Below, in pieces: positions 1-7,153 of a stretch of DNA of 21,368 nt (its first letter is position 1; each line of letters opens with the position of its first letter). This DNA comes from DYIB01 sp049320945 (GTDB lineage Bacteria; Pseudomonadota; Gammaproteobacteria; Burkholderiales; Rhodocyclaceae): positions 1 through 21,368 of the forward strand of contig JBMOQT010000026.1 of NCBI GenBank assembly GCA_049320945.1, read 5' to 3'. The notes under the pieces are model-generated. The model saw nothing but the letters and a program-made list of their open reading frames with translations, made no database searches and was not told where the DNA came from. The translations under genes were made by a program, and so were the position numbers.

Positions 1-1428
1 GACATCGCCGCCCCCGCCTGGCGCGGCTTCGCCCAGGACTACAACGGCTTTCTGGCGCGCGTGCGCGAGTCCGTGACGCAGATCCGCAAGATGGCGGTGG
101 GCATCGCGCGCGAGGCCGCGGTGGTGACGAAGCAGGTGTCGGCCACGGCCCAGGGCGCGTCGGCCCAGGCCAAGGTCACCGAGGCGGTGTTCAGCGCCAG
201 CGAGGAAGCCACCCAGGCGCTGCACGAGCTGGCGCGCAGCACCCACTCGGTGTCCCACTCCACCAGCGAGCACCTGGAGCGGGTGAAGCGCTCCCTGGCG
301 GAGCTGGAAGCGGTATCGCGCCGGGTCGACGCCCTCACCGGGCGCCTGGACGGCTTCGCCGCCACGGTGGAGCAGCTCACCGCCCAGTCCCTGAGCATCC
401 AGGAGATCGTCAAGCTGATCAAGGAGGTGGCGGACCAGACCAACCTGCTGGCGCTCAACGCCGCCATCGAGGCCGCCCGCGCCGGCGAGCACGGACGCGG
501 CTTCGCCGTGGTCGCCGACGAGGTGCGCAAGCTGGCGGAAAAGACCGCCACGGCCACCGGCCAGATCACCACCAACATCCAGTCCATCATCGAGCTGGTG
601 GGCGCCACGGGCGCGGAGACCCGGCACATCCGCGCCGAGATCGTCGGCACGCGCGAAGTGACGACGCGCGCCGCCGCCGAGTTCAACGAAATGGCCCAGG
701 ACTACGAGAAGACCAACGCCAGCCTGCTCAACGTCGCCGCCGCCACGGAGCAGCTGTCCACCAGCAACGCCCAGGTCCATGACAGCGTGCAGGCGATCCA
801 CCGGCGCAACGCCGCCGTGGTGGAGCAGATGGAGACCTCGCGCCAGGCAACCGAGGCTCTCACGCGCAACACCGAGGCGATCCAGGCGCTGTCGTTCGGC
901 TTCCGCGTCGGCAGCAGCGATTCTTTCGAGGCCAACATCGCGCGCATGCGCCGCTTCCGCGACGAGGCCCAGGCGCGCATCGAGGCCTTGTACCGGCGCG
1001 GCGTGAACGTGTTCGACACCGACTACCGGCCCATTCCCGGCACCAATCCCCAGAAATACGAGGTGAGCTACGGCGCCGAGTTCGAGCGCGAGCTGCAGCA
1101 GGTATACGAGGACGCCCTGGGCGACCTCAAGGGCGGCATGTATGCCGCCACTTCCGACAGGAACGGCTACGCGCCCATCCACAACCTGAGATATTCCCAG
1201 CCGCTGACCGGCGACTACCAGAAGGACCTGGCGGGCAACCGCACCAAGCGCATCTACAACACCACGCCCATCGAGCAGCGCATCAACGCCAACACCGAAC
1301 CGCTGCTGATCCAGACCTACACGCGCGACACCGGCGAGGTGGTGTTCGACGTGGTCATGCCCATCACCGTTGCCGGCCGCCCCTGGGGCGGGGCGCGCTG
1401 CGGCTTCGACGCGGCGGCGGTGCTGTAG
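1..1428 (+). CDS. Methyl-accepting chemotaxis protein, 5'-truncated by window edge, with C-terminal extra domain
   Basis: The frame is open from base 1, so the true start and the N-terminal sensor and membrane part lie outside the window. What remains is the cytoplasmic signalling coiled coil. The conserved hairpin tip, with EVADQTNLLALNAAIEAARAGE followed by GRGFAVVADEVRKLAE, is encoded at about 424-540 and is the region that contacts CheA and CheW. Heptad-like helices flank it to about base 900. A further ~170 residues (about 900-1428) follow that are not part of the usual signalling domain. They contain the YAPIHN, NRTKRIYN and TYTRDTGEVVFDV motifs and end in RPWGGARCGFD. I recall this tail from a subset of proteobacterial receptors, where it looks like a Cache/PAS-type module; that assignment is inference. 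The ligand is unknown. The receptor class is certain from the tip sequence. Confidence 0.93.
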   Translation, partial: DIAAPAWRGFAQDYNGFLARVRESVTQIRKMAVGIAREAAVVTKQVSATAQGASAQAKVTEAVFSASEEATQALHELARSTHSVSHSTSEHLERVKRSLAELEAVSRRVDALTGRLDGFAATVEQLTAQSLSIQEIVKLIKEVADQTNLLALNAAIEAARAGEHGRGFAVVADEVRKLAEKTATATGQITTNIQSIIELVGATGAETRHIRAEIVGTREVTTRAAAEFNEMAQDYEKTNASLLNVAAATEQLSTSNAQVHDSVQAIHRRNAAVVEQMETSRQATEALTRNTEAIQALSFGFRVGSSDSFEANIARMRRFRDEAQARIEALYRRGVNVFDTDYRPIPGTNPQKYEVSYGAEFERELQQVYEDALGDLKGGMYAATSDRNGYAPIHNLRYSQPLTGDYQKDLAGNRTKRIYNTTPIEQRINANTEPLLIQTYTRDTGEVVFDVVMPITVAGRPWGGARCGFDAAAVL

Positions 1429-1529
1429 CGTCCATCCCATTCGGTTGACAAAACGCAACGGCTGAGCCCGCCGATCCGGTTAGGGTAAGCGGGCAACTGC
1501 TTGCCTCAACCCCTGGCGAGGGCTCGCTG

Positions 1530-1952
1530 ATGAAGGAATTGCTGGTGGCGCTGCTCACCTGGATCGCCGCCGAGATGGGCACGGACTGTCCCGAGCCGCC
1601 GCGCGTCGTGTTCGTTTCTGCCGAGGAGATCGCCGAGCGCGCCTACGGCCCGCGCCGGCCGGAAGGCGCGCGCGCCACGGCGCTGTACGACCGGGAGCAG
1701 GGGATCATTTATCTCAACCGGGACTGGAACGCAGCGACATTGCGCGACCGCAGCACCCTGCTGCACGAGCTGGTGCACCACGTGCAGCAGCGCACCCAGG
1801 TGACAGCGCCCTGCCTGGCCGCCTACGAGCGCCAGGCCTACCACCTGCAGATCGAGTGGCTGAGGCAGCAGGGCGTAAGCAACCCGTACGCCCTGCTGGA
1901 GATCGACGAGTTCACCATCAGCGTCCGCTCGCTGTGCCCCGGCACCGAATAG
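1530..1952 (+). CDS. Small HExxH-containing protein, DUF6647-like putative metalloprotein
   Basis: A 140-residue protein with no obvious signal peptide or membrane segment. It contains HELVHHVQ at residues 79-86, a zincin-type HExxH motif. A conserved-looking AYERQAYHLQ follows, whose Glu100 could be a third metal ligand. A strand-like ALYDREQGIIYLNRDW (51-66) precedes the motif, as in small proteobacterial proteins labelled DUF6647. I recognise the family from memory and its function is not known. A peptidase activity is suggested by the motif only. The ATG at 1530 is preceded by a weak GAGGG-like purine stretch. It stands alone between the receptor gene and tsdA, with 101 and 145 bp gaps. 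Confidence 0.75.
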   Translation: MKELLVALLTWIAAEMGTDCPEPPRVVFVSAEEIAERAYGPRRPEGARATALYDREQGIIYLNRDWNAATLRDRSTLLHELVHHVQQRTQVTAPCLAAYERQAYHLQIEWLRQQGVSNPYALLEIDEFTISVRSLCPGTE

Positions 1953-2011
1953 CCCTGGCGGCACCGGAAATCTGTATGTCATTATGGCGGCGCGTCAATA
2001 CCCTCTTTCAC

Positions 2012-2062
2012 CTAGCCCGCTACCACCCTGCCCCGATATCGTCGCGCCGGCCGTCGGGCTAG
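2012..2062. repeat. 8-bp perfect inverted repeat upstream of tsdA
   Basis: CTAGCCCG at 2012-2019 is matched by its exact reverse complement CGGGCTAG at 2055-2062, with 35 bp between. The right arm overlaps a possible -10 (TAGAGT, 2060-2065) located 33 bp before the tsdA start, so it could be an operator or a leader stem. No good -35 hexamer is visible at the proper distance. The function is not established. Confidence 0.35.
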
Positions 2063-2097
2063 AGTGCAATCGGGAAAGCAATCTTGCGGAGGCAATC

Positions 2098-3054
2098 ATG
2101 ACGAGGCTTGCGGTGACGACCATGCTCCTGGCGGGGCTGACCCTGGGCGGCACCGCGCCGGCCCAGGCGGCGGACTGGGCGGTGCCGGATGTAGACCGGC
2201 TGCCCGACGACAAGTATGGCAGGCTGGTGCGCGCGGGCAAGGCCCTGGTGGAGAAGACCCACCAGTACATCGGCCCCGAAGTCGCCGATCCGGCCAAGCG
2301 CTATGCCGGCAACAACCTGTCGTGCTCCAGCTGCCACGTGGACGGGGGCACCAAGAAGTTCGGCAATCCCTTCGTCGGTACCTTCGCCGACTATCCCCAG
2401 TACCGGCCGCGCGAGGACGACATCCAGACCATCGAGGAGCGCATCAACGGCTGTATGGAGCGTTCGATGAACGGCCGGCCGCTGCCCCTGGACAGCCGCG
2501 AGATGAAGGCCATGACCGCCTACATGAAGTTCATGTCGAGCGGCGTGCCGGTGGGCAAGGAAGTGGCGGGGCGCGGCATGCCGAAAATCGACCTGATCGA
2601 GCGCGCCGCCGATCCGGCCAAGGGCAGGGAGGTCTATGCCCAGACTTGCGCCGCCTGCCACGGCGCCGACGGCCAGGGCGTGCGCGCCGGCAAGCCGGGT
2701 GACGCCGCCGGCTACACCTTCCCGCCCCTGTGGGGTGCCGACAGCTACAACAACGGCGCGGGCATGGCGCGCGTGATCATGGCGGCGCGCTTCATCAAGT
2801 ACAACATGCCCAAGGGCATCAGCCATGACGCCCCGGTGCTGAGCGACCAGCAGGCCTTCGACGTGGCAGCCTACATCAACAGCCAGCCGCGCCCGGAGAA
2901 GGCCAACCTCATGGCCGACTTCCCGGCGCGCAAGAACAAGCCGGCGGACGCCCCCTTCCCGCCCTACCGCCCGGGCTTCAGCGCCGAGCAGCACAAATAC
3001 GGACCGTTCAAGCCCATCGTGCAGGCGCGGGAGAAGGAGTTGGCGGCGAAATAG
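2098..3054 (+). CDS. tsdA: Thiosulfate dehydrogenase, TsdA-type dihaem cytochrome c
   Basis: A 318-residue periplasmic cytochrome. TsdA oxidises two thiosulfates to tetrathionate and in some species can run in reverse. The signal peptide covers residues 1-24 (cut after AQA). The first haem site is CSSCH (76-80) and the second is CAACH (184-188). Between them lies INGCMERSMNGRPLP with Cys119, which matches the cysteine that ligates haem 1 opposite histidine in TsdA; this is the family's most diagnostic feature. The haem 2 distal ligand probably comes from FIKYNMP (Lys234/Met237) or nearby Met. I chose the ATG at 2098 over an in-frame start at 1984 because GCGGAGG lies just upstream and a signal peptide follows directly. 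No tsdB-like cytochrome partner is adjacent. The gene converges on the response regulator with 3 bp between stops. Confidence 0.9.
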   Translation: MTRLAVTTMLLAGLTLGGTAPAQAADWAVPDVDRLPDDKYGRLVRAGKALVEKTHQYIGPEVADPAKRYAGNNLSCSSCHVDGGTKKFGNPFVGTFADYPQYRPREDDIQTIEERINGCMERSMNGRPLPLDSREMKAMTAYMKFMSSGVPVGKEVAGRGMPKIDLIERAADPAKGREVYAQTCAACHGADGQGVRAGKPGDAAGYTFPPLWGADSYNNGAGMARVIMAARFIKYNMPKGISHDAPVLSDQQAFDVAAYINSQPRPEKANLMADFPARKNKPADAPFPPYRPGFSAEQHKYGPFKPIVQAREKELAAK

Positions 3055-3057
3055 GCC

Positions 3058-3672
3058 TCAATAGTTCTCCCCCGGCTCCTCCGCGCGCATCAGTATCTGC
3101 GCCAGTTCCGCCGCGGAATGCACCCCCATCTTGTCCATCAGGTTGGCCCGGTGCACCTGCACCGTCTTGTCGCTGATGTCCAGCTCGCGCGCGATCAGCT
3201 TGTTGGACAGACCGCGCGCCACCAGGGCTGCCACCTCGCGCTCGCGCTGGGTGAGCTGGCACAGCAGGCGCCGGTACTCGGCCTGCCGGGAGGCCTGCTC
3301 CTGACGCTTGGCCGACACGCGCATGGCGCGGGCGATGGCGTCCAGCAGCTGCTGGTCCTTGAACGGCTTCTCGATGAAATCGAGCGCCCCGTCCTTCATC
3401 GCCTGCACCGCCATGGCGATGTCGCCGTGGCCGGTGATGAACACGATGGGCAGCTCGATGCGCCGCGCCTGCAGCTCGCGCTGCAGCTCCAGGCCGCTCA
3501 TGCCCGGCATGCGCACGTCCAGCACCAGGCAGCCGCCGCCGGCCAGGTCCGGCAGGAACTCCTGCGGGTCGGCGAAGGCGCGCACCCGCCAGCCCACCGA
3601 CTCGGCAAGAAAGGCGATGGAGCGGCGCAGCGCGGCGTCATCATCCACCACGAAAACCGTTGCCTCAGACAT
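3058..3672 (-). CDS. FixJ/NarL-family response regulator (TtrR/DctR-like)
   Basis: A 204-residue two-component regulator. The receiver domain (residues 4-118) shows VVDDD (8-12), phospho-acceptor Asp52 in VLDVRMPG, Thr80 in FITGHGD and Lys102 in EKPF. A LuxR-type helix-turn-helix follows (about 137-198: LTQREREVAAL, GLSNKLIARELDISDKTVQVH). This is the FixJ subfamily architecture also used by TtrR and DctR. A longer upstream reading is possible, but the ATG at 3672 is preferred: it overlaps the kinase stop by 8 bp and sits just after GAGGAG, implying translational coupling. Targets are not shown by sequence. The divergent TRAP operon and the neighbouring tsdA are the obvious candidates. Confidence 0.93.
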   Translation of the reverse strand: MSEATVFVVDDDAALRRSIAFLAESVGWRVRAFADPQEFLPDLAGGGCLVLDVRMPGMSGLELQRELQARRIELPIVFITGHGDIAMAVQAMKDGALDFIEKPFKDQQLLDAIARAMRVSAKRQEQASRQAEYRRLLCQLTQREREVAALVARGLSNKLIARELDISDKTVQVHRANLMDKMGVHSAAELAQILMRAEEPGENY

Positions 3673-5452
3673 GCTTTGACTCCTCATCCAGGGCGGGCAG
3701 GGTGAAACACAGGCGCAGACCGCGCCCCGCCGGATTGGGCTCGGCCCACAGGCGCCCGCCGTGAGCTTCGACGATGGTCTTGCAGATCGCCAGCCCCAGC
3801 CCCAGGCCCTCAGGCTTGGTGGTGAAGAAGGGTTCGAACAGGCGCACCCGCGTCGCCTCGTCCAGCCCGATGCCGTTGTCCTGCACCCAGAGGCGCCAGG
3901 CGTCGCCCTGGCGCGCGCCGCCCACCTCGATCTGCCGCTCGCCGGGCGGCAGATCGTGCATCGCATCCAGGGCGTTCTTGAGCAGGTTCAGCAGCACTTC
4001 CTCGATCTGCAGCCGGTCGGCCAGCGCCCATGCCTGCGGGTCCACGTGCACCCGCACGGAGGGCGCCTGGGCGCCGATGCCGCGGAACAGCGCCACGGCG
4101 CCGTCCACCGCCCGGGCCAGGCGCAGCGGCCGGCGCTCGCCCTGGCGCTTGCGCGCGAAGCCGCGGATGCGCTGCATGATGTCGCGCGCCCGCTCCGCCT
4201 GCTCGGCGATCTCGCGGCTGCCTTGCAGCAGGGCAGCGCCGTCGAGGCGGCCGGCCTCGATGCGCCGCTCCATGCCGCGGGCGAAATTGCCGATGGCCGA
4301 CAGGGGCTGGTTCAGCTCGTGGGCCAACATGCTGGACAGCTCCCCGAGCACGCCCAGGCGCGCCAGGTGGTCCAGCTGCTCCTGCTGCCGGCGCGCCTCG
4401 CCCTCGGCCGCCTGGCGCGCCTGCAGCGCCGCGCGCAGCTCGCGCGTGCGCCGCTGCACCAGCTGCTCCACGCGCACCGCATGCACTACGGCGCCCAGCG
4501 CCAGCAGCGCCGCCAGCGCCAGCCACCAGCGGTAGCGCGCCACCAGGGCGGCGAACGACAAATCCCCCAGATGGGCATAGGGCCCGATCTGCAGGGTGCG
4601 GAACAGCTCATGCACCGGCTGGTAGTCCGTGGGCACGGTCCACGCCGCTTCGCCCGGCGCCGCCGGCAGGGTGAGCAGGGCGGTGGCCACGCGCTTGGAC
4701 AGGGCATGGGGCGTGTGCGCCAGCGCCGCGAACGGCCAGTCGGGGTACAGGCGCGTCGAGCGCAGGCAGGGGTAGCGGTCGCCCGGCACGGCCCCCAGCA
4801 CGCGGAATTCGTCGAGCCGCACCTGTCCGCGCCGCGCCATGGCCTCCAGCAGGCAGGTGCGCACGATGCCCGCATCGGTGCGCCCGGCGCGCACGGCGAG
4901 GACGATGTCCTGCAGCGGAAAGCCGGCGAAGTCCAGGGCCGCGAAGTCGCGCCGCGGGTCGATGCCGCGCAGCCATAGCTCATGCCAGGCGATCTGGTAG
5001 CCGCCGAACGCGTTCTCCGCCACGGCGGTCACGCGCCGGCCGCGCAGATTCTCCAGGGTGCGCAGATCGGTCCGGTCGGCGCGCACCACCACGGCCGAGG
5101 CCAGCGCCTCGGTGGGCGAGAGAGCCTCGGGCCGCTCCAGGGTGGCGATGCGATGGGCGCCGAAGGCCGCCTCCAGCTCCACGTAATGGCCGCTGTTGGT
5201 CACCACGAAATCCACCTGGCGCGCCCGCACCGCCGCGCTCAGGGCCGGCAGGTCGAGGTACTGCCAGCGCCACTGGGCGTCGGGCAGCGCCCGCGCCAGA
5301 TGGGCGGCCACCCGTTGCCAGTCGCGCAGCGCCTCCTCGGCGCCTTCCGGCGCCAGCACCCCCACGGTCACGGCGGCGGTGCACGGCAGCGCCGCCAGCG
5401 CGGCACAAACGAGCGCGGCGCGGCGCAGGAAGCGGAACAGGGTGCAAGCCAT
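3665..5452 (-). CDS. Sensor histidine kinase with PhnD/TtrS-like periplasmic binding domain
   Basis: A 595-residue membrane kinase. The signal or anchor sequence is residues 1-27. Residues ~28-300 form a periplasmic region resembling phosphonate/tetrathionate-type binding proteins, with DFVVTNSGHYVELEA (81-95), an ENLRGRRVTAV segment (134-144) and VRAGRTDAGIVRTCLLE (187-203). One membrane helix (~308-324) leads to a coiled coil. The HisKA domain has the H-box AHELNQPLS with His378. The HATPase domain has the N-box LLNLLKNALDAM (Asn493), DNGIGL (525-530), FEPFFTTK (539-546) and GLGLGLAIC (549-557). I chose the ATG at 5452 over a GTG at 5503 because the signal peptide begins there, though neither has a clear ribosome site. 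Architecture matches TtrS. The ligand could be tetrathionate or the TRAP substrate; the sequence does not decide. Confidence 0.92.
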   Translation of the reverse strand: MACTLFRFLRRAALVCAALAALPCTAAVTVGVLAPEGAEEALRDWQRVAAHLARALPDAQWRWQYLDLPALSAAVRARQVDFVVTNSGHYVELEAAFGAHRIATLERPEALSPTEALASAVVVRADRTDLRTLENLRGRRVTAVAENAFGGYQIAWHELWLRGIDPRRDFAALDFAGFPLQDIVLAVRAGRTDAGIVRTCLLEAMARRGQVRLDEFRVLGAVPGDRYPCLRSTRLYPDWPFAALAHTPHALSKRVATALLTLPAAPGEAAWTVPTDYQPVHELFRTLQIGPYAHLGDLSFAALVARYRWWLALAALLALGAVVHAVRVEQLVQRRTRELRAALQARQAAEGEARRQQEQLDHLARLGVLGELSSMLAHELNQPLSAIGNFARGMERRIEAGRLDGAALLQGSREIAEQAERARDIMQRIRGFARKRQGERRPLRLARAVDGAVALFRGIGAQAPSVRVHVDPQAWALADRLQIEEVLLNLLKNALDAMHDLPPGERQIEVGGARQGDAWRLWVQDNGIGLDEATRVRLFEPFFTTKPEGLGLGLAICKTIVEAHGGRLWAEPNPAGRGLRLCFTLPALDEESKHV

Positions 5453-5470
5453 GGTCGGGTTGGGATGGAA

Positions 5471-5505
5471 TCGTGCCCCACTGTAGCAAGCCCGGCGCGG
5501 CACGA
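5471..5505. repeat. 7-bp inverted repeat in the kinase/TRAP divergent gap
   Basis: TCGTGCC at 5471-5477 pairs exactly with GGCACGA at 5499-5505, with a 21-bp spacer. It lies 19 bp before the kinase start and about 47 bp upstream of the TRAP -35. It could be an operator for the neighbouring response regulator or a leader hairpin of the kinase mRNA. Short and weakly supported. Confidence 0.25.
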
Positions 5506-5551
5506 CACCGGATTAGATCAAAGGAGGTCCGCAAACCGGCGGGGCGCGCGA

Positions 5552-5580
5552 TTGACAAAGCGGCAGCGGCTGGCTACCTT
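5552..5580 (+). promoter_or_regulatory. Sigma-70 promoter for the TRAP operon
   Basis: A perfect -35 hexamer TTGACA (5552-5557) is followed after 17 bp by TACCTT (5575-5580), an acceptable -10. Transcription would start near 5587, about 32 bp before the dctP start codon and upstream of its GGGAGGAG ribosome site. The gap is shared with the divergent kinase gene, so a regulator bound upstream could act on both. Confidence 0.6.
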
Positions 5581-5618
5581 GGCTCACCCACTTCAGAACA
5601 ATCCCGGGAGGAGACACG

Positions 5619-6584
5619 ATGAAGGTCAAGAGGTTGATCGGAGCATTGGTGGCGGGTGCGGCGATCTCCTGTTCGGCGCTGGCCCAGGAGACGACGCTGC
5701 GGCTGGTGTCCGCTTTCCCCGAGAACGGGGTGTACGTCAAGCACCTGCTGCAGTGGGTGCAGAAGGTGAACGCCGAGGGCAAGGGCAACGTGCAGATCAA
5801 CTTCATCGGCGGACCCAAGGCGGTGCCCACTTTCGAGGTGGGCAACGCGGTGAAGACCGGCGTGGTGGACATGGCCATGGCCACCGGCGCCTTCTACACC
5901 AACGTGATGCCGGAAGCCGATTTCCTCAAGCTGACGGAAATCCCCATCGCCGAGCAGCGCAAGAACGGGGCGTTCGACTACATCAACAAGGTGTGGAACG
6001 AGAAGGGCAACATGGTGTATCTCGCCCGCATGGTCGAACACCAACCCTTCCATCTCTACCTCAACAAGAAGATCGACAAGCCGGACCTGGGCGGGCTGAA
6101 GATCCGCATCACGCCCGTGTATCGGGATTTCTTCCAGGCTCTCGGGGCGAACGTGATCACCACGGCGCCGGGGGAGTTGTATACGGCGCTGGAGCGGGGC
6201 GTGGTGGACGGCTACGGCTGGCCCATAGGCGGCATCTTCGACCTGAACTGGCATGAGAAGACCAAGTTCCGGGTCGATCCGGGTTTCTATGACGCCGAGG
6301 TGTCCATCATCGTGAACCTGGACACCTGGAAGAAGCTGCGCCCGCAGCAGCGCGAGTTCCTGCAGAAGCAGGCCCTGGCCCTGGAAGCCCAGAATGACGC
6401 CACCTGGCGCAAGTACGCCGCCGACGAGACGGCGCGCCAGGAGAAGGCCGGCATCCAGACGATCCGCTTCGACGAGGCCCAGGCGCGCGCCTACCGCGCC
6501 AAGGCCTACGAGGCGGGCTGGGCCTCCGCCCTCAAGACGAGTCCGGAGCATGCGGCCAAGATGAAGGCGCTGTTCTCCAAGTGA
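5619..6584 (+). CDS. dctP: TRAP transporter solute-binding protein, DctP family
   Basis: A 321-residue periplasmic binding protein that delivers an organic acid (usually a carboxylate) to the DctQM permease. The signal peptide is residues 1-23 (cut after ALA/Q). Family features include LRLVSAFPENG at the mature N-terminus and GGLKIRITPVYRDFFQALGAN, whose first arginine region normally contacts the ligand carboxylate. The next segment, ITTAPGELYTALERGVVDGYGWP, is the classic DctP signature. It has a strong ribosome site (GGGAGGAG) before the ATG. It is the first gene of a three-gene operon, overlapping dctQ by 4 bp. The substrate cannot be read from the sequence: the protein is clearly DctP class, but C4-dicarboxylate specificity is only one option. 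Confidence 0.92.
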   Translation: MKVKRLIGALVAGAAISCSALAQETTLRLVSAFPENGVYVKHLLQWVQKVNAEGKGNVQINFIGGPKAVPTFEVGNAVKTGVVDMAMATGAFYTNVMPEADFLKLTEIPIAEQRKNGAFDYINKVWNEKGNMVYLARMVEHQPFHLYLNKKIDKPDLGGLKIRITPVYRDFFQALGANVITTAPGELYTALERGVVDGYGWPIGGIFDLNWHEKTKFRVDPGFYDAEVSIIVNLDTWKKLRPQQREFLQKQALALEAQNDATWRKYAADETARQEKAGIQTIRFDEAQARAYRAKAYEAGWASALKTSPEHAAKMKALFSK

Positions 6585-7144
6585 GCGCCGCCGGCATCCG
6601 GCGTCTGCCGGAGAGGTTGGCGCGGCTGTCGGCCGCCTACGGGCGGCTGCTCGCCGCCCTGGCGGGACTGGCCTGCGTGCTGCTGTTCGCCATGATGCTG
6701 ATCATCTGTGCCGACGTGCTGCTGCGCAATGTCGCCGTCGCCGGACTGCCGCGCGGACTGGCGTGGGCCAACGAAGTGTCGGAGATGCTGCTCTACCTGA
6801 TCACGCTGCTGGTGGCGCCCTGGCTGCTGCGCCAGGGCCAGCACGTACGGGTGGATATCGTACTGCGCGCCATTCCCAGGTCCTGGGCCTGGTATTGCGA
6901 ATGGATCGCCGACCTGCTGGCGCTGGCCTGCTGCCTGGGCATGGTGCGCTACGGCGCCGCCGCCGCCTGGCGCAGCTACCAGTCCGGCTCCCTGTCGATC
7001 AAGACCCTGGTCACGCCCGAGTGGTGGTCCCTGGCGCCCCTGGCGCCGGTGTTCGCGCTGCTGGCCGTCGAACTGGTGTTCCGCATGGCGCGGCTCTACG
7101 AGAGCCAGCGCGGGCCCCGGGACGATGCCGTGTCCACCGCCTGA
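6581..7144 (+). CDS. dctQ: TRAP transporter small permease subunit, DctQ
   Basis: A 187-residue membrane protein with four hydrophobic helices, the size and pattern of DctQ subunits. The LAWANEVSEMLLYLITLLVAPWLLRQGQHVRVD stretch matches the conserved family core (W-x-E-E/S, then G-x-H-x-x-V/D), here spread over residues ~61-93. It starts at GTG 6581, where GTGA overlaps the dctP stop, so it is probably translated by coupling. It forms the membrane complex with DctM, which uses a sodium-ion gradient. The stop lies 9 bp before the dctM ATG. Confidence 0.9.
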   Translation: MSAAGIRRLPERLARLSAAYGRLLAALAGLACVLLFAMMLIICADVLLRNVAVAGLPRGLAWANEVSEMLLYLITLLVAPWLLRQGQHVRVDIVLRAIPRSWAWYCEWIADLLALACCLGMVRYGAAAAWRSYQSGSLSIKTLVTPEWWSLAPLAPVFALLAVELVFRMARLYESQRGPRDDAVSTA

Positions 7145-7153
7145 GGGCCCGCC

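Noticed and set aside
1445..1450. TTGACA upstream of the HExxH gene as a promoter
   Set aside because: No acceptable -10 lies 16-18 bp downstream; the positions read CCGCCG-like.
2059..2994. 311-codon minus-strand frame opposite tsdA
   Set aside because: Composition is typical of an antisense shadow, and both haem motifs are on the plus strand.
5511..5525. ATCAA in GATTAGATCAAAGG as an FNR/Crp-type site
   Set aside because: Only one half-site matches. The other arm does not resemble TTGAT at the required spacing.
5574..6551. 325-codon minus-strand frame opposite dctP
   Set aside because: No domain is visible, and it would overlap the TRAP promoter and run antisense to a well-supported binding protein.
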